From Sternotherus odoratus (Eukaryota > Chordata > Testudines > Kinosternidae): 64,000 nucleotides of DNA. Where the stretch lies: assembly GCA_032164245.1 (NCBI GenBank), contig JAVMKO010000022.1, forward strand, positions 11,035,845 through 11,099,844. Direction: 5' to 3'. Under the pieces are notes generated by a model, which searched no databases, was not told the DNA's origin, and saw only the letters and a program-made list of their open reading frames with translations. Made by a program: the position numbers and the translations under genes. Shown one piece after another: positions 22,547-36,600 of the stretch; position 1 is the first letter of the stretch; every line of letters starts with the position of its first letter.

Positions 22547-24566
22547 TGAGAGGGCGACATTGAACTAGGCAGGAAAGATGATCATCTTTAATTATAGAAT
22601 ATAGTCTACATGCCAAAAGGACAAATCCCAACATAGCAATTCCCTTTCTGTATTTTCCATTGGCTGAAATTTGGGAACCTTCCTAGGTGGCTGGGCCAAG
22701 AATTCCAGTTCTCTTGGCATCTGGTCAGGCAGTCTCTCACTCCAGGCTGACTGCTGACAAACTGAAATAAATGATTTCCCCCATTTCTGTTTCTCTCTGA
22801 GATCCTCTCTCACCTGTTTTTACTATTTTAGGTTTGGTATCCTTTTATCCAAAGGAAAGGGATCTTCTAGTGGCATTGTTCACCTCTCCCTCACTTCTGT
22901 TTGCCACCCAATTTTCTTCTTTCAGTTTACACAACTAAAGTGTTACTTTGAGCGTTCCTCCTGGTCATGATTTGAGGAGATGGTATAGGGCATATTCTCC
23001 AAAAAACTGCGCTTGCTCTGCTAACTTAAGGCAAACTCCCTTGAAATTTAACTAGCCTTTTCAAATCACCTTCACTGCTTCACCCATGAAGATTCTCCTC
23101 TCCACTGCACTCATCATTCAGGTTCACCCATCACACTTAATTCTGATGACTCAATACAGTCTTAAGATTTAAAACACAGAGGACACACAAATTGGAAGCA
23201 GCACCTTAGATGTGTAAAGGGGATGTAAGTGCAGATGAAGTAAGGATGGAAATAGGCAGCTAAATATCACTTGCTAGTAGGCTATAGAAACCTCAGATCT
23301 CATTGTCAAATTTCAAAGCCAGGATGATGGACCAACTTATCATAAGTTATTCAACAGATGCCCATATAAAGAAGTCACAAAAAAGAGAGCCTACTAAAAA
23401 AAAAATAATAAAAAAAAATTCCTCCTTCATTCTCTAAGTGCCATGTTTATAAAAGAAGACATTTCATAAAAAGCCCGCAGGGATCATCAGCATTTGCCCT
23501 CACTACATAAATAGTCTTTGAGCTAGACCAGGATGCACCAAATTAAGCTGGCCTCTGCTTCAGTTGTGATGCAGCCATCCTTCGCCCTGAGCAAGGTCAA
23601 AGCTTTGTACAGAACCATCTGCAATTTAAAATACACTCGGACTGCCACACTAGGAGATCATCCATCCCTCCATTCTGAGGTTCCAGATTTCATCTCTTTT
23701 GGTATAACCAAGTTCTGCAGTGGCAGAGTTAAAAACAGACACCTTTAGATGAGAATCTCAAACATTTTTATCCCAGCAGCTGGATTTCTCCTTTCAATGC
23801 ATCCATTGCAGGCAACATACCAGCAGCGTCACGGTTGTGTTCCCTACTTAACTCTGAGCTCTGTGTCAATAAGCCACTCCCATCTTACTCCTTGGAACAG
23901 AGATACAATATTTCAATTCTTTTGTAAAGGTCTTGCAATATTCATGAGATGGTAGAACTTTTCCCAGAAAAGACCTTGCTGTTTACTTTTACAGGATGGA
24001 ACTTAGAGAACCTCTTTCTGTTCTGTTGCATTTGCCCTTCAGGAACTGTGTAACTACAAGTGAACAGTTCAGCTGTCAGTAAATGAAGCCCAAAACTGTG
24101 AGGAGTGGATATAAACAACAAAATTCCACTGGGAAAACAAAGCACTGTGGTGTAGCCATGTTAGCTCTGGTTTCTACAAACTGGATTACTCCTCTGCAGA
24201 AGGGCCATAGCTCTCTACGGTCTCAGTTAGCCCTTCAGCATGCCAGAGTTATTGCTAATCACTGTGTCAGCTGGCCAACCTTAATTCAAGAAATGTAAAA
24301 GGCATGAGTTGTCAGATTTCCAAATCCCTGTGTTGAATTACATGGGTATACCAAGAAGGTCCCTACAATTTCTATTTGCTGAGTCCACTGCAGTTAAAAT
24401 CCCAAACAAACCACTTACTGGAAAGGTGGTTTTTGTTGAATAGAAAAGGGTAGGCTAAGATATGGTGATTGTCCCATCGGAAGGTTTGCTTGATACACTG
24501 GTAAGATAGGACACACTTGCAGAGGGACAGGAAATTTGTTCAGTTACTTTTTCCTTCAGACAATGG

Positions 24567-24620
24567 TTAGGATACTCTGATCATCTGTGTCATTGCTTCT
24601 TCATTTGCCTGAGTTGGATC
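24567..24620 (-). CDS. NFYA: NFYA last coding exon
   Basis: Encodes DPTQANEEAMTQMIRVS and TAA (24569-24567) after a TTGTATCTACAG| acceptor. Confidence 0.94.
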   Translation of the reverse strand, partial: DPTQANEEAMTQMIRVS

Positions 24621-27600
24621 CTGTAGATACAAAAGACAAACTATACTGTGATCCTGAAGTTTTTTCCTTACAGCAAAGTACTTCTACTACAGCAGTGAAT
24701 CCTTGAGGGCAAGTATTTTCCTTTGTCAAAAAGAAAAAATATATATATACAAAGAGTTACTGAGCCAGAAACTCAGCTTAGTATAAACCAGTGTAGTTTC
24801 ACTGGGTTAACTCCACTGAAATCAGTTTGCACCAGCTGATGCGCTGGTCCATAAAACCTACAGGTTAAGAAACTAACTTTGCAAGAGACTCTTCCACTCG
24901 AACAGCACCTCTCCAGTAGTAAATGCAAGAATAGATGAGATGATTGGGGAAAGATAAGTAACTTTAGAAGACAAAAGTAGCTTTGTCAAACAACCTTTTA
25001 TCATCATAGACAGGTGAGAGAGCTGCCAATATTTCCAATATTCAAAGCCCAACAAGGTCAGGAATGCATCAGAAAAATTAGAGCCCTTTGAAGTGTATTT
25101 CTGAGGGGTACTCGGAAGGCGTGTGCAAATTTCAGTCACACAGAGAACATGGGTGGAAGCAAAGGTTTTGCTCACCTGCATATCCTTTTCCTTCGGTGAG
25201 AAAAAACGCCCACCTTCTCCCCGTTTCCTCGCCATGGCATGACGATGTCTAGACTCATGCAAGTATTTCTGCAACAAGAAGAAAAAGAATAGTTAGGAGC
25301 CAGTCAGTACTTTCTAGCTCAGTATTATTACTACACCTAGCTAAGCATTCAGAACCAATTCCTTCTAATGAAAAACTAAGAAATCTTTGAGGAAAGTCGG
25401 TGTACTCGCCAGCTACAATACAACCACGTATACTTTCAACAATTAAGAGCCAAGACAGTAAGTAGGATTGCAAAACATGGACTCAGAAATGGCTCTGATG
25501 TCTGTCAAAGACAAAATGTGACAAGGAATACATGTCTGTCTCACTGATGGGTATGTTGCATAAAGCAGGAAGAAGTCTATTAGAATTAATTCTTATTTTC
25601 TCCATGTCACCCAAAATGTGTTCTGTACCCTTATAATGTGACATTATTCCTCCACACTGCGCCTAAAAAGTAACCTTGGGTTATATCCTCACCCTCCTCT
25701 CTTTGGGAATTTTCCCCTCAGCTTCCAGCTTGGCTCGTGCCTGCCTCCTCTTCAGGATTCGGTGGTACTGCTTGGCATTTACATAGAGGGGTTCCTCTTC
25801 AAGCATCTCTGCCCCTGGCAATGGAATCCTCTGAATAGCTGGCACTGATCCAGCTCCGGGTACCATCTGTGTAAAGAACACCACACACTCATGCATACCG
25901 TTCACAGCAGAAGCTACATACACAAAAGGCCATATAATCAGTCCAAAAATATTAATGTAGAAGTAACTGAAAAGAGGCATGGTCTGAAGAACAACTGTGT
26001 CTGCTCCAAAGTGATGGAGTATCAAAATCAATCTCATACCATTCAAACTGTCAGTTACACATTACCAATGTTTCTGATATTTTGTTGTTTGTATAAAAAA
26101 ATCTAACTGCAAGTAAAATTATATTACTGTGTAAAGTTTCTCTAAGCAAATGTTCACTTTTGTACAGACTGTCATGTAAATGCCAGATACAAAACAATGA
26201 TACGAAAAACTTAAAATTTGTAAATAACCAGATTTTTTTTAAAAACCTGCACAATACCTAGTGCTCCAAGCAAGTCATTTTCCTGTACAATGTAATGTAT
26301 TATATACTCATCTCTTCTATAGGTCTTGTATTAGTGCACGTGCTACTTGTCTAACTATTTCGATATGTTTATTAAACAAGTGCTATTCCTAAAATGTCTG
26401 CTGCCATCTAATGGAGCTGAACAGTAAAACACAGGTCAAGAGGGAAACTCAGCTCAAATGTAGTAAAGAACATGAGCAGAACAAAGCCCTTATTTACCAG
26501 GAAAAAAAATATCTATGGGATACTGAAGAATAGAAAGTTTTTTGTTTGAACTCTTCACATTTGTAAGTATCTAATAAAAGTTCCTTTAAATTAAAATTTT
26601 GAACTTCTTTAAATTTGATAATAAAATTATGGGAGAGAGGAAGCATGATGTAATAACTTCCCACAGAGATTAAACCAGGACTGGTTCTACAGCCAGATGA
26701 GTAAAGTGGCCAACTTCCAGGGGACCCCATGCCCCTTGTGTGGGTGAACATGCATGCATGCCATGTTCTGATTGGCTGGCTGGTGGGTTTTTTTTGGTTT
26801 GGCTTTGGGGTTTGTTTTTGGTTCAACCACTCAGGGAGGTGGGGTCAATGAAAACGTTTTCTGCCCTGTCTAGCAAAGTGGCTAGGACTACTCCTGCATT
26901 AACATTACAATATATTTATTCCAGTTTTTTTAAAAAGAGTTATCAGAAGAGGAAGCATGACCTATGTAATAATTTGCCACATAGATTCAACTGTATAATT
27001 ATTTACTCCAATTTTAAATCCATATTAAACCAATAGGAAGTCCTAATTACAACTAATTTCTGAGAAGACTGAGCATATTAGGTGAAACACGAATCTCAAG
27101 CTGCAGTCTGAAGATAGTAAACTTGAAATTTAACTTGTAAAGTGACAAAAAGTGAAAAAGAACTTGAAAGATCCATACGTACCATAACCATTCCACCTGA
27201 ATTGACCACATTTCCAGCAACTGGTAGTGTCACAGTTACAGTCCCTTGCCCACTGCTAGTTGTATTGGTGTTGGCTCCTGCCTGGACAATTTGTGCTCCT
27301 GCCAAACTGGCTGCTGGGATGGTGATCATGCCTGTAACAGGGACTGTAACTTTTAAGAAAATAAAACACAAAACAAAAAACAAAAACACGCACACAGAAA
27401 GAACGAAGGGAACACAATTAGTCCCACTTCTATTTTCATTCACTCACTCTTGGATAATGTACAAGAGGATAACAAAAAAATGTTACAAGCAACTACTAAC
27501 CAAATCCCAGCATCTGTCCTTAATATACAAATGAACTCAACTTTTCAAAGTGTTCATTTGTCATATACATAGGAATCACAGCCCAAATGTAAAGCCACTT

Positions 27601-30600
27601 CTCCAAAACCTCAAAAATGAAATGCAAATGCCTGCATTCTCCACTGACAATTTGTCAAGAACCCAAATGTCAGATTTTATTTAAACGTTAAATCTGCAAG
27701 TGAAGAACTGATTCTTATTCCACAATCCTATTTGCACTTTCCACACCAAAGAGCTTTTGTCCTATTTGCAGGCACATTTGTATTTAGATTCCTAGAAAGC
27801 AGCCCTGCAGCTGTTACAGCACATTCTATTACCAGCAATATAAGGCACATCAGAAAAAAAAAAAAAAAAAACCTTACTGATGTCAAGAGTAGTAAAAAAC
27901 CCACAATTCAATTTCAATTTTAAAGACAGAGAAGGAAGAGGAACAAAACGTTTGCTCTTCCAGTCATCATGGTGCTCCTCAACACTAAGGAGTCAAGAAG
28001 AAATGAAATGGCATGTCTCTCTGGAAACTTTCAACTGTAACTTAAGAGAATGTGCTGTCCTCTATATGGAAAAGTTCATACCTTGTTGAAGAATGGTCCC
28101 ATCAGCATTAACCGGCTGATAAACAATGGTTTGGCCTTCTGCTGTCTGTGCCACCTGCTGCCCTTGAACTGCTATCTGCTGCTGGGTCTAAATGGAACAA
28201 AGAACATTACAAAAATTACCAACTGCTGAGAAGTTAAAGATTTCCATCCCTGTTAATGTCAATATTGAACCCAAGGATATGAGTCTCCTTTACTTTTATT
28301 ACTAATTCAGAATAGAATTGTGTATTTACACACCAATTTCAACTGGAGACTAAAAAATACTTAATATATGCAAAACTTTTACTTAAATTTGTTGTACCGT
28401 ATTTCCCCGAAATTAAGACGGTGTCTTATATTAATTTTTGCTCCCAAAATTACATTACATTACAGTGAAAGGCAAAACTGGAAGTACGTCTTATTTTCGG
28501 GGGATGTCTTACTTTCGGGGAAACAGGGTAAGGAACAAGAGAAATGGGGAACTAAATTAACCGATCAAATCTGCAGATACATCAAAAACTTCTTGTAATA
28601 TTAATGTGTAACAGTAGTAGCAACCACAAGCTTTTCAAAAGTTCTTCACGAGAGACAATTCTGCGTTTAAAAAGGCAGTTCTACATACACAAATATTTTT
28701 AATATACTGAGAGTATATATATATACACATATTAAGCGCTAGCTCCCATATATCATGAGCGACATGTTAAACGGATACTCAGCTAACTAACAAAAAAAAA
28801 AACATGTTCTGAAATAAAAAAGATTTCACAAAAGTAACTATAACTGTTTCCAATTTTGGGGGATGGGGAATAATAAATTCTACAATATTTCATTTCATTT
28901 TAAACATTTCCATTCAGTGATATTCCCCTTCAGTGACAAATACAATTATTCTGACCCAGCAAAGCAATTTGCAAAAAAAAAAAATTGCATAAAAGGTGAT
29001 GTGTTCCAAATTTATTTATTTCAACAACAGATGGTTCTGGATACTAACTTTCTAACATTTTCTCCCTTATTGTAAGCCCATTACAAATCCCTTTCATGCT
29101 GGTGCAGTTACCTGTGTCTGGCCAGCAGTAACTGCAGTCTGCGGCTGCTGAATAATGATCTGCTGGGTCTGGCCCTGTTGACCCTGTACCTGCACAGCCT
29201 GCCCACCTTGAATCTGAATCTGACCTGGCTGGACCAACTGAATCTGTGGAAGAAAGAGTCAGGAAGGAACATTAACTAAACCTGTTCATTTTTTTCCCTT
29301 GGTCTCAGCATTATCAAAAATCTTCCAACGGTCTTCCCCTGTGGCCAGTGGGAAAACCCCTTTTAATGGAGACAGTTTGTTTTAATTTATTCCTGCCCTG
29401 TGACATAGCAATCACTGATGCAAGGAAGGATAAGACTAAGCAGAAAGGAGCAATATACACGCTCATGTCATCATGTTCCATCAGTTCTCCACTGTTTACT
29501 AAATACAGCATAATCAGAGAGAGAAATACACTAGCCTTGAGCTTCACAGCTATCTTAATTAACCCTTAAAGTATCACAAGCACATAAAAGTAGTCTGGCA
29601 TTTACAAAAGTGTAAGACTAACTTTGCAGAGAAGAGATACTTTCCACCCCCCTTGGTGCACCTCTCAGGATAAACTGGAATACTGTGAACGCCATTGCTG
29701 GAAATCCCAATTACACACTTTCTTCAAATATACAAGCTATACAGAGTATGTTACACTGAAGAATGATAACAGTGTTTTTCTAATATATAGTTCCTTTCAG
29801 CCAAGTAAAATGACATATTTCATAAGTCACTAAATAAACCCATCAACACGGTAAGTTAGTGGCACAGCACAGATAAAAATTCTAATGCCAGACTCTCAAT
29901 CCCCAAACTCTAACCACCAGACCACACATACAGAAGTAAACATCTTTTGCACGAGTTGCTCAACTTTTCCACCCTTTGTTTTTTGAGGAACACTTATCAA
30001 GGCCTTGCCTAAAATCAAATACTGTCTTTTAAATAGACAGTTCTATCCAATGGGTATTACTGAAAAATAATCCTATTTCACCTGGCATTAATACTCTTTG
30101 TGAAGCCAGAGGTTTAAAATTCTCCTCGAGCCTTTATAAATTGGAATAACTGAACTTCATGTTAGTCCTGAAACATTTTCAAGGAATTCTATATTTGTAT
30201 GGGACAAGCACTGAGTAGGCATGGAACTTGTGTGTTATAGCTGCCAAGAACTAGAAAAAGCTCTGGCTGCATTTCAGGGGACTGTGCTGAGGATGTTTTC
30301 AGCATCCATTGGAAATATACTTGAAATACAGAAGAAGCTTCACTTTTAATATTTGGTTGTGACCCAGAGGCTCATGGGCCACAGCTGGCCAAGAGTTCAC
30401 TGTCATGTAACACTGTCATCTAACAGACCTGACAAATGCACTTATATCTCGCACCTGCTCTTATAGTATTTATCAATAAAGAATGGCATGAGAGGTCTTC
30501 AATAAAACATATATGTCATACTGATCCTCCTAATCATTGCATGACATATCTACGAATGATATTTAAGGATTTGTGTATACATGCTGAAAATATGTTTTGT

Positions 30601-33600
30601 AGTCTGTCACTGACCAAAGAGAAAAATAGGTTTCTTCAAGACAGGAGATAAGAGTATCTCTCTCTGTCAAATATAAATTAACCATTGGAAGCCATCACAA
30701 TGGAAACACTTAATATATGAAGTCAACAATGGAATGGGAAGTCAACAGGGAAACAAGACACTACAGAGAGCCACAGGAGGCTGTCCTGTGTCTGGGAGCA
30801 GACAATGAACTTTTGGGCATACAAGGAAAGGCAAAAAGACTATCTTGCACCCGAGGAAGTAAACAGACAGTGTATCTACATTCATGAAAATGAACAGGAG
30901 TACTTGTTGCACCTCAGAGGCTAACAAGTTTATTTAAGCATAGCTTTCATAGCCTACGAAAGCTTATGCTTAAATAAACGTTAGTCTCCAAGGTACCACA
31001 AGTACTCCAGTTCATCTTGCAGATACAGACTAACAGGGCTGCTACTCTGAAATCATTCATGAAAATTGGATCTCAACCCAGCTTGGCTGAAATGCTGCAG
31101 AATCTGGAGTGAGATAAACTTCCTTAGACAGAATATTAACTTGCTATGGTAAATTTAATCTCTAGGAAGTGAATGATGACTTGGTTTTATACATAACCGA
31201 TTTCCATGATGTTTACTCAATATCTCTTAAAATTTAGTCCTTGATAATAAATTAATGCATTGTCGTCATTATAAATACAACTCCATGCTGTAGTATTATA
31301 CAGAGAGCTGATGCTTGGTCAAATCATTCAAGCCGTACATAATTGCCTTCGGGGGACAGTTTACCTGGAACTACTGTCAGGATTCAATGGATAAGGGGCT
31401 GCACATTATAGGGGGAACATGTCAAAGTGGCTCAGAGATTGGGGTACACCTATTGTTAACCTGAAAGGTAAAGTAAGGGCCGGCATTGCCCTGAGGAAAA
31501 TATTTAGAGGCTAACAGACTGGAGGCATCAGGTAGCTAGCACAAGTTAAGCAAATTTGATTCTTCCTTTTGCTGAAGGGAGGGAGAGGTAACAAGGTGAC
31601 TCTCAGTCCTGAGCACCTCAAGAACTGTCGCAGTGGTTCATACAATGCTCGCTGGGGCAGATCCTCAGATAGTTTAGGTTGCCATGGTTCCCCTGACTTC
31701 AAAGAAGCAATGACAATTTACAGTAGCTTATAACCTTCCAGGACAGTCATAGTTCAATTCCTTGACCATTATGATTAATGAAATTAGAGTACACTGACCT
31801 GCTGCAATCCTTGCGATCCAGAAACTGGGACTTGCATGATGGTCTGGCCCTGACCCCCAGGAACTGCTTGTACCATGATCGGCTGGCCAGTTGATGTGAT
31901 CAGCTGACCTCCACTTACTTGCACCATTAATGGCTGACCCTGGACCTAGAGAACAGAAGAAACAACAAACAAAACAATGAAACAAAGTCAGATGATAACA
32001 AAAACCTCAAGTGAAACTGATAAATAAATGTTTATTTCAGTGGAAGGGCCATGAAAACTAAATAATAGTCTCTAAATTGTTTTTATGCACAATTTCCAAC
32101 AAACAATTTCTAAAAGTGTCTCCGTCTTGTGTTGCTGAATTTAGTAAGTTGTCTTTTTCTGCTACTGCCTAATCAAACCACAAAGTCCAGATACAATAAA
32201 GACTGTACGGTATTTATATAGTACATATGGATAAAATGTCCATAATTTAACTTAGACTGGGATTACCTGTATACACAGCCTGAGAACTAGAACCTTTCAA
32301 AAAAGAGTTCAGAATCCACAATAAGTCTTTGTATTTCATTAAGAAGCCCAATGCAGATGAGTAAAGGCTTCAATATAAAGCTACCTTGGAAGGTGGGATT
32401 CAAGAAATTACATTCTCATAGCATCTTAATCTCCAGAGAGATATGGCATGCAATGTTCTTGGAGCATCTTCTTGTGATCACAAAAGGAAGATGTGCTTGT
32501 AACAGCAAGAAGTATGACTCAGAAATGAAGAGTGGATGAAAATGTGGACCAACAAGTCTTGGAATGGTGAAGGTTTCTACATAAAACATAACAGCCCTTA
32601 CAAATACTCTTTGGGAGAAGGCCTGGGGGAGAAAGGAGGGCAACGGAAAACTCCATTCAGCTATGCTTATCTACCAAGGAAAAAAGCCATCTGCCCTAAA
32701 ATAATATGCCAGAAAAAAAGCTCAATAAAAGCCACATCTTTAGGTCTTATACTTGGAGTGGGAGGCAATGGTCAACAGGATTATTCTTCACTGCACTTAA
32801 CACATTTTGTAGAAGGGATGAAAGAGCATAATAGGGCAATCACTGAACTCCCATTTCAGTTAACATGGAAACTTTGAGGACTTTCAATTACCTCTGACTT
32901 CTACCTCCAGATATCTCTTTTTTGACACTTCTATCCCCCCTTTCAACTAATCTGTGAATTATCATCATCAGTAAAAAACTTTCAGAATTTATGTAACTAT
33001 CTGAAATAATAAGATCCCTTAAAGGAAAAAGCTCCACTTTCTATTTTGAAATACATTAGTGGCCTATTCAATGACGCACACATCAGTAACCCTAGGTATG
33101 TATCAGCAGTCAAGCTCCCAGATAGAATATCCTGGTTTCATTAAGTGATCTGATAGCCCTACTAAGTCTCTTCCACCCACTTTTCCCACCATATAAAAAC
33201 CACTTTCAATAATGAGGCGAACAATATGCATTACAATATAGTGAAAGAGATGCAAGCATGCATACATCAGCCATAAAGCAGCAAAACTAATTAGCATGAT
33301 ATGCTTAAATTGAAATAAAATGATAATATAAATCCAGGATTTTTGTTAATGTATTTTTAAAATGCAAGCAAGAAAGGAGAGGTGAAAAGAAAATTTTTCA
33401 GCAATAGGACGGTGATACAATGGAGCTCCAAGCAAGCCAATTCTACCAGCTCACCCTTTTTCGCATTTTAGCTCACATCAGGAAACCATGGGCAGGACCA
33501 TTCTGACCATCCAGACTTTTTTTCTCCAAAGAACAGAGGAAGACCCCCACCCCTAAAAAGACCCCAGACATGGGTAGAAAAGGCTGTATCTATCTTGTAA

Positions 33601-36600
33601 CATCTACCATCAAGGGGTTTTTCATCCCTTTAAAGACCTGCCACACAAACCAATGAGATGAAGCTTTTAAGATGTGGAACATTTCACATGAACAGAAATC
33701 AGGGTTTGAAATAACCTGCATCCCTTCCCAATTGGTATTGAGTTTTGGTAGGAATTAAGATGCAATTTATGGATGGGCTTGTGTTGTCACAGTAGATATA
33801 TGTAGTCAGCAATTATCCCAAGTAGGCAAGAAATTCCTCAGTTTTTGTTTCTAGTCAGAAAAAAATTCTTTCTTCGACCCCACTTTGGCTTCTTTCCACA
33901 GAGAAAACTCACAAGTCGCACTAAGCACTGGATCTGAGAGGTCTGACCTCTCTGAGCTAGGTCCTGGGGTTTGTTTTATCTCTTGCCTGCAAGTTATTTT
34001 CTCTTGTTTCATTCCCAAATTTCATTTTCATAAATCACGCCAGCGGAGAGTTTTCATGAGTGGATCAGGGTTTGGCTGCATGCATTTTAGATCCAACAAA
34101 CAGCTCTAACCACTTCACTCATTTTATTGAATGAAACTGAAATTAATGCATGTCCCAGCTGCTACAGACCAATAAAACTACCACTCATTCTGTTCCTATT
34201 TCAAACCCTGGTAGAAACACAGCATTAGAGATGAGGCGATGGGGAAGTTCATGCAGTGCTCACATAGACACAATCAGAGAGATCACCACTACCTGGAGGG
34301 TCTGGACTTGCTGGCCTGAGGCGGTTGCCACCTGGGCCTCTGTCTGCAACTGGACAGCAGTGACACCACCCTGCTGCTGGGAACAGGAACAGGAACAGGA
34401 ATAGCTTGAAACTTAACAACATGGAAATACAGAGCTCAAGACAAGAGAGAACCTTACTGATGGGACAGGTAAAACAAAGTTCTCAAATCACTTGTTCTTG
34501 GAACGCAGGAATTCTGAATGTGCTCACATCATCTTAGGAAAGGAATACCAGCAAACCCAATGTAGGCTCACTGGCAGGAGTCAGCAGACAAAACAACACA
34601 GACAACATTGTCAGGGTATTTTTCAGAATTTGAAGTCTCTATTGTTTTTAACAATTATCCCATATGTAAGTGTTTTCCCTTTAATTGCACATATTTGTTA
34701 ATATAGAAGTGTGGTTGCTCTGTCATACTCCGACTCCCAAATAAATGGTTCTATATTGGGGCGGTTGCCCCACTTCAGCAGAAATTGGGTTAAAACAGCC
34801 CTGCAAAGGGTTCTGGCTGGGGAAAGGCAGCCCAGCAGAGGTCTGCAACAGAAAGCAGCTGGGGTGGAGCAGCTGCAGCTGTGGCTGGATCAATTAGGGC
34901 CCAGCTGGCCCTGATAAAAGGGCCCAGAGTTTGGTGCTGAGAGAGACAGAATCTCCTCTGTCTATAGGGGCAGACAGGCCTGGCTGCTGGGGAGACTAAG
35001 CAGGGTACCTGGAGTGGAACATGGCTGGGGGCATGCTAGAGGAGCTGGGGAGCTCCAGCCTGGGAACCCCCAGGCTGCAGAGCCTAGGAGATGGCCAAAA
35101 AAGGGTACTGAGGTTGCAGGGTGCACCCCACAGGTAGGCAGAGGCACCAGTGAATGGGGGCTCAATGAAGACAGGCAGTAGCCTAAACTGAGGCAAGGTG
35201 GGGCTCAGAGAGATGGGGGTTCCCCAGGGAGGGGAGACCCAGTGAGACTGGAGGGGGGACTGCAGGGGTGCAGCACCCCAGGAAAGAGGGCACCGAGGGC
35301 ACCGGGGTCCGGGAAGGACATGGGCCAGCAGCAAGCGAGACATTGGCCTGCAGAGTGCCCTCCGGATGCTGGAAGAGCTCATTCCCTGGACAATCAGTGG
35401 GAAGCGCTGCTATAGGCTCCAAAGTCCTTTAGCCTGCAGAAAAGGTACAGCATGGACAGCAGCAACGTTGATGGGCATTCTCTCTCTAACCTCTTAGAAG
35501 AGATTCACAAAAATAATCTGTGCCAATTGAAGTAGTGGTTTGTGAGACGTGGACCTCCATCCACAGAGAATTAATTAATATTGGACTTTTTTTTTTTAAA
35601 GCTGCATTCAAGGATTCCTTTTCATAACAACCACCACATAATCAGTACTACATTAAACTTGAAAACCAATACAAGAAATTAAAACTACCTCACGGTTTGG
35701 TCCTACTGCCAAAAATTTTGAAGAGTCCCTTTAAAGTATTACAGGGCAAACAATGACAAATCTTTATAATTACAAAATCATAAGCACCAGGTACATGGAC
35801 CTCAATTTTCCACTATTTATTTTCTTTATAACTTAATGATGGTCTCTGTAAGGGCCCCATGCTGGTCCCACTGAAGACAAAGTCAATTTCCACAGTGGAA
35901 GTAGGGCCTGGCCTGAAGTGTCTAGTATTGATGCTTGAAAACCAGCAACAAAGTGCTATTTTAAATTAAAAGTGTGATTCATATTGTCTCACTTGTGTGC
36001 ATAGCAGAAACAAACTAAAGAGCTCACTTCAACTGTCCCAAACAAAAGAATATAAGGCTTGATGAACACAGCTAATTAACATAACCAGCTTGAAAATTCA
36101 TCACAATATGAAGCTGGGTAAAGATAATATTTTAAAAGCAGTCTAACACTTTCACAAAAGCAACTCTACATGCCTGAACATTATAGTATACAATCCAGAA
36201 GTTAGTTTTTGGAGGAATGATTCAGACAGAAACAGTCCAGCAAATGACAGAGTAATCATTACAAAGCAAAAGGCCTTTGTTGCAATTACTTTATTACTGC
36301 ATTCACCCTGATCTTTCAGTGGGAGCAGAAAACGTGTTTCACACAAACATGATTGTTAAAGGAAAGCTGGAGAAATTTGCAAAATTTGCTTGAGGATGCC
36401 TTCCCAAACAGCCTGGCCCCACCCCTATCCAACCCTACCCACTTCCTGCTCCCAACCGTCCCCTTCAGAACCAGCTCCTTGACCCCTGACCATCCCCTCC
36501 TAAGACCCCCCACACACCCCACCCTAATGCCCCCCCCCGGACCTCACCCTCCACTCAACTCACCCTGTCCCCTAACTGACCCAACTCCTAACCATACACA

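Larger units (their letters stand above)
21120..24566 (-). other. NFYA: NFYA 3' untranslated region (inferred)
   Basis: AT-rich DNA without repeats of the kinds seen elsewhere extends from the NFYA stop codon to an AATAAA on the minus strand at 21138-21143. The length of about 3.4 kb is inferred from that signal alone; earlier hexamers could also be used. A C18 run in the transcript corresponds to the G-run at 22529-22546. Confidence 0.5.
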
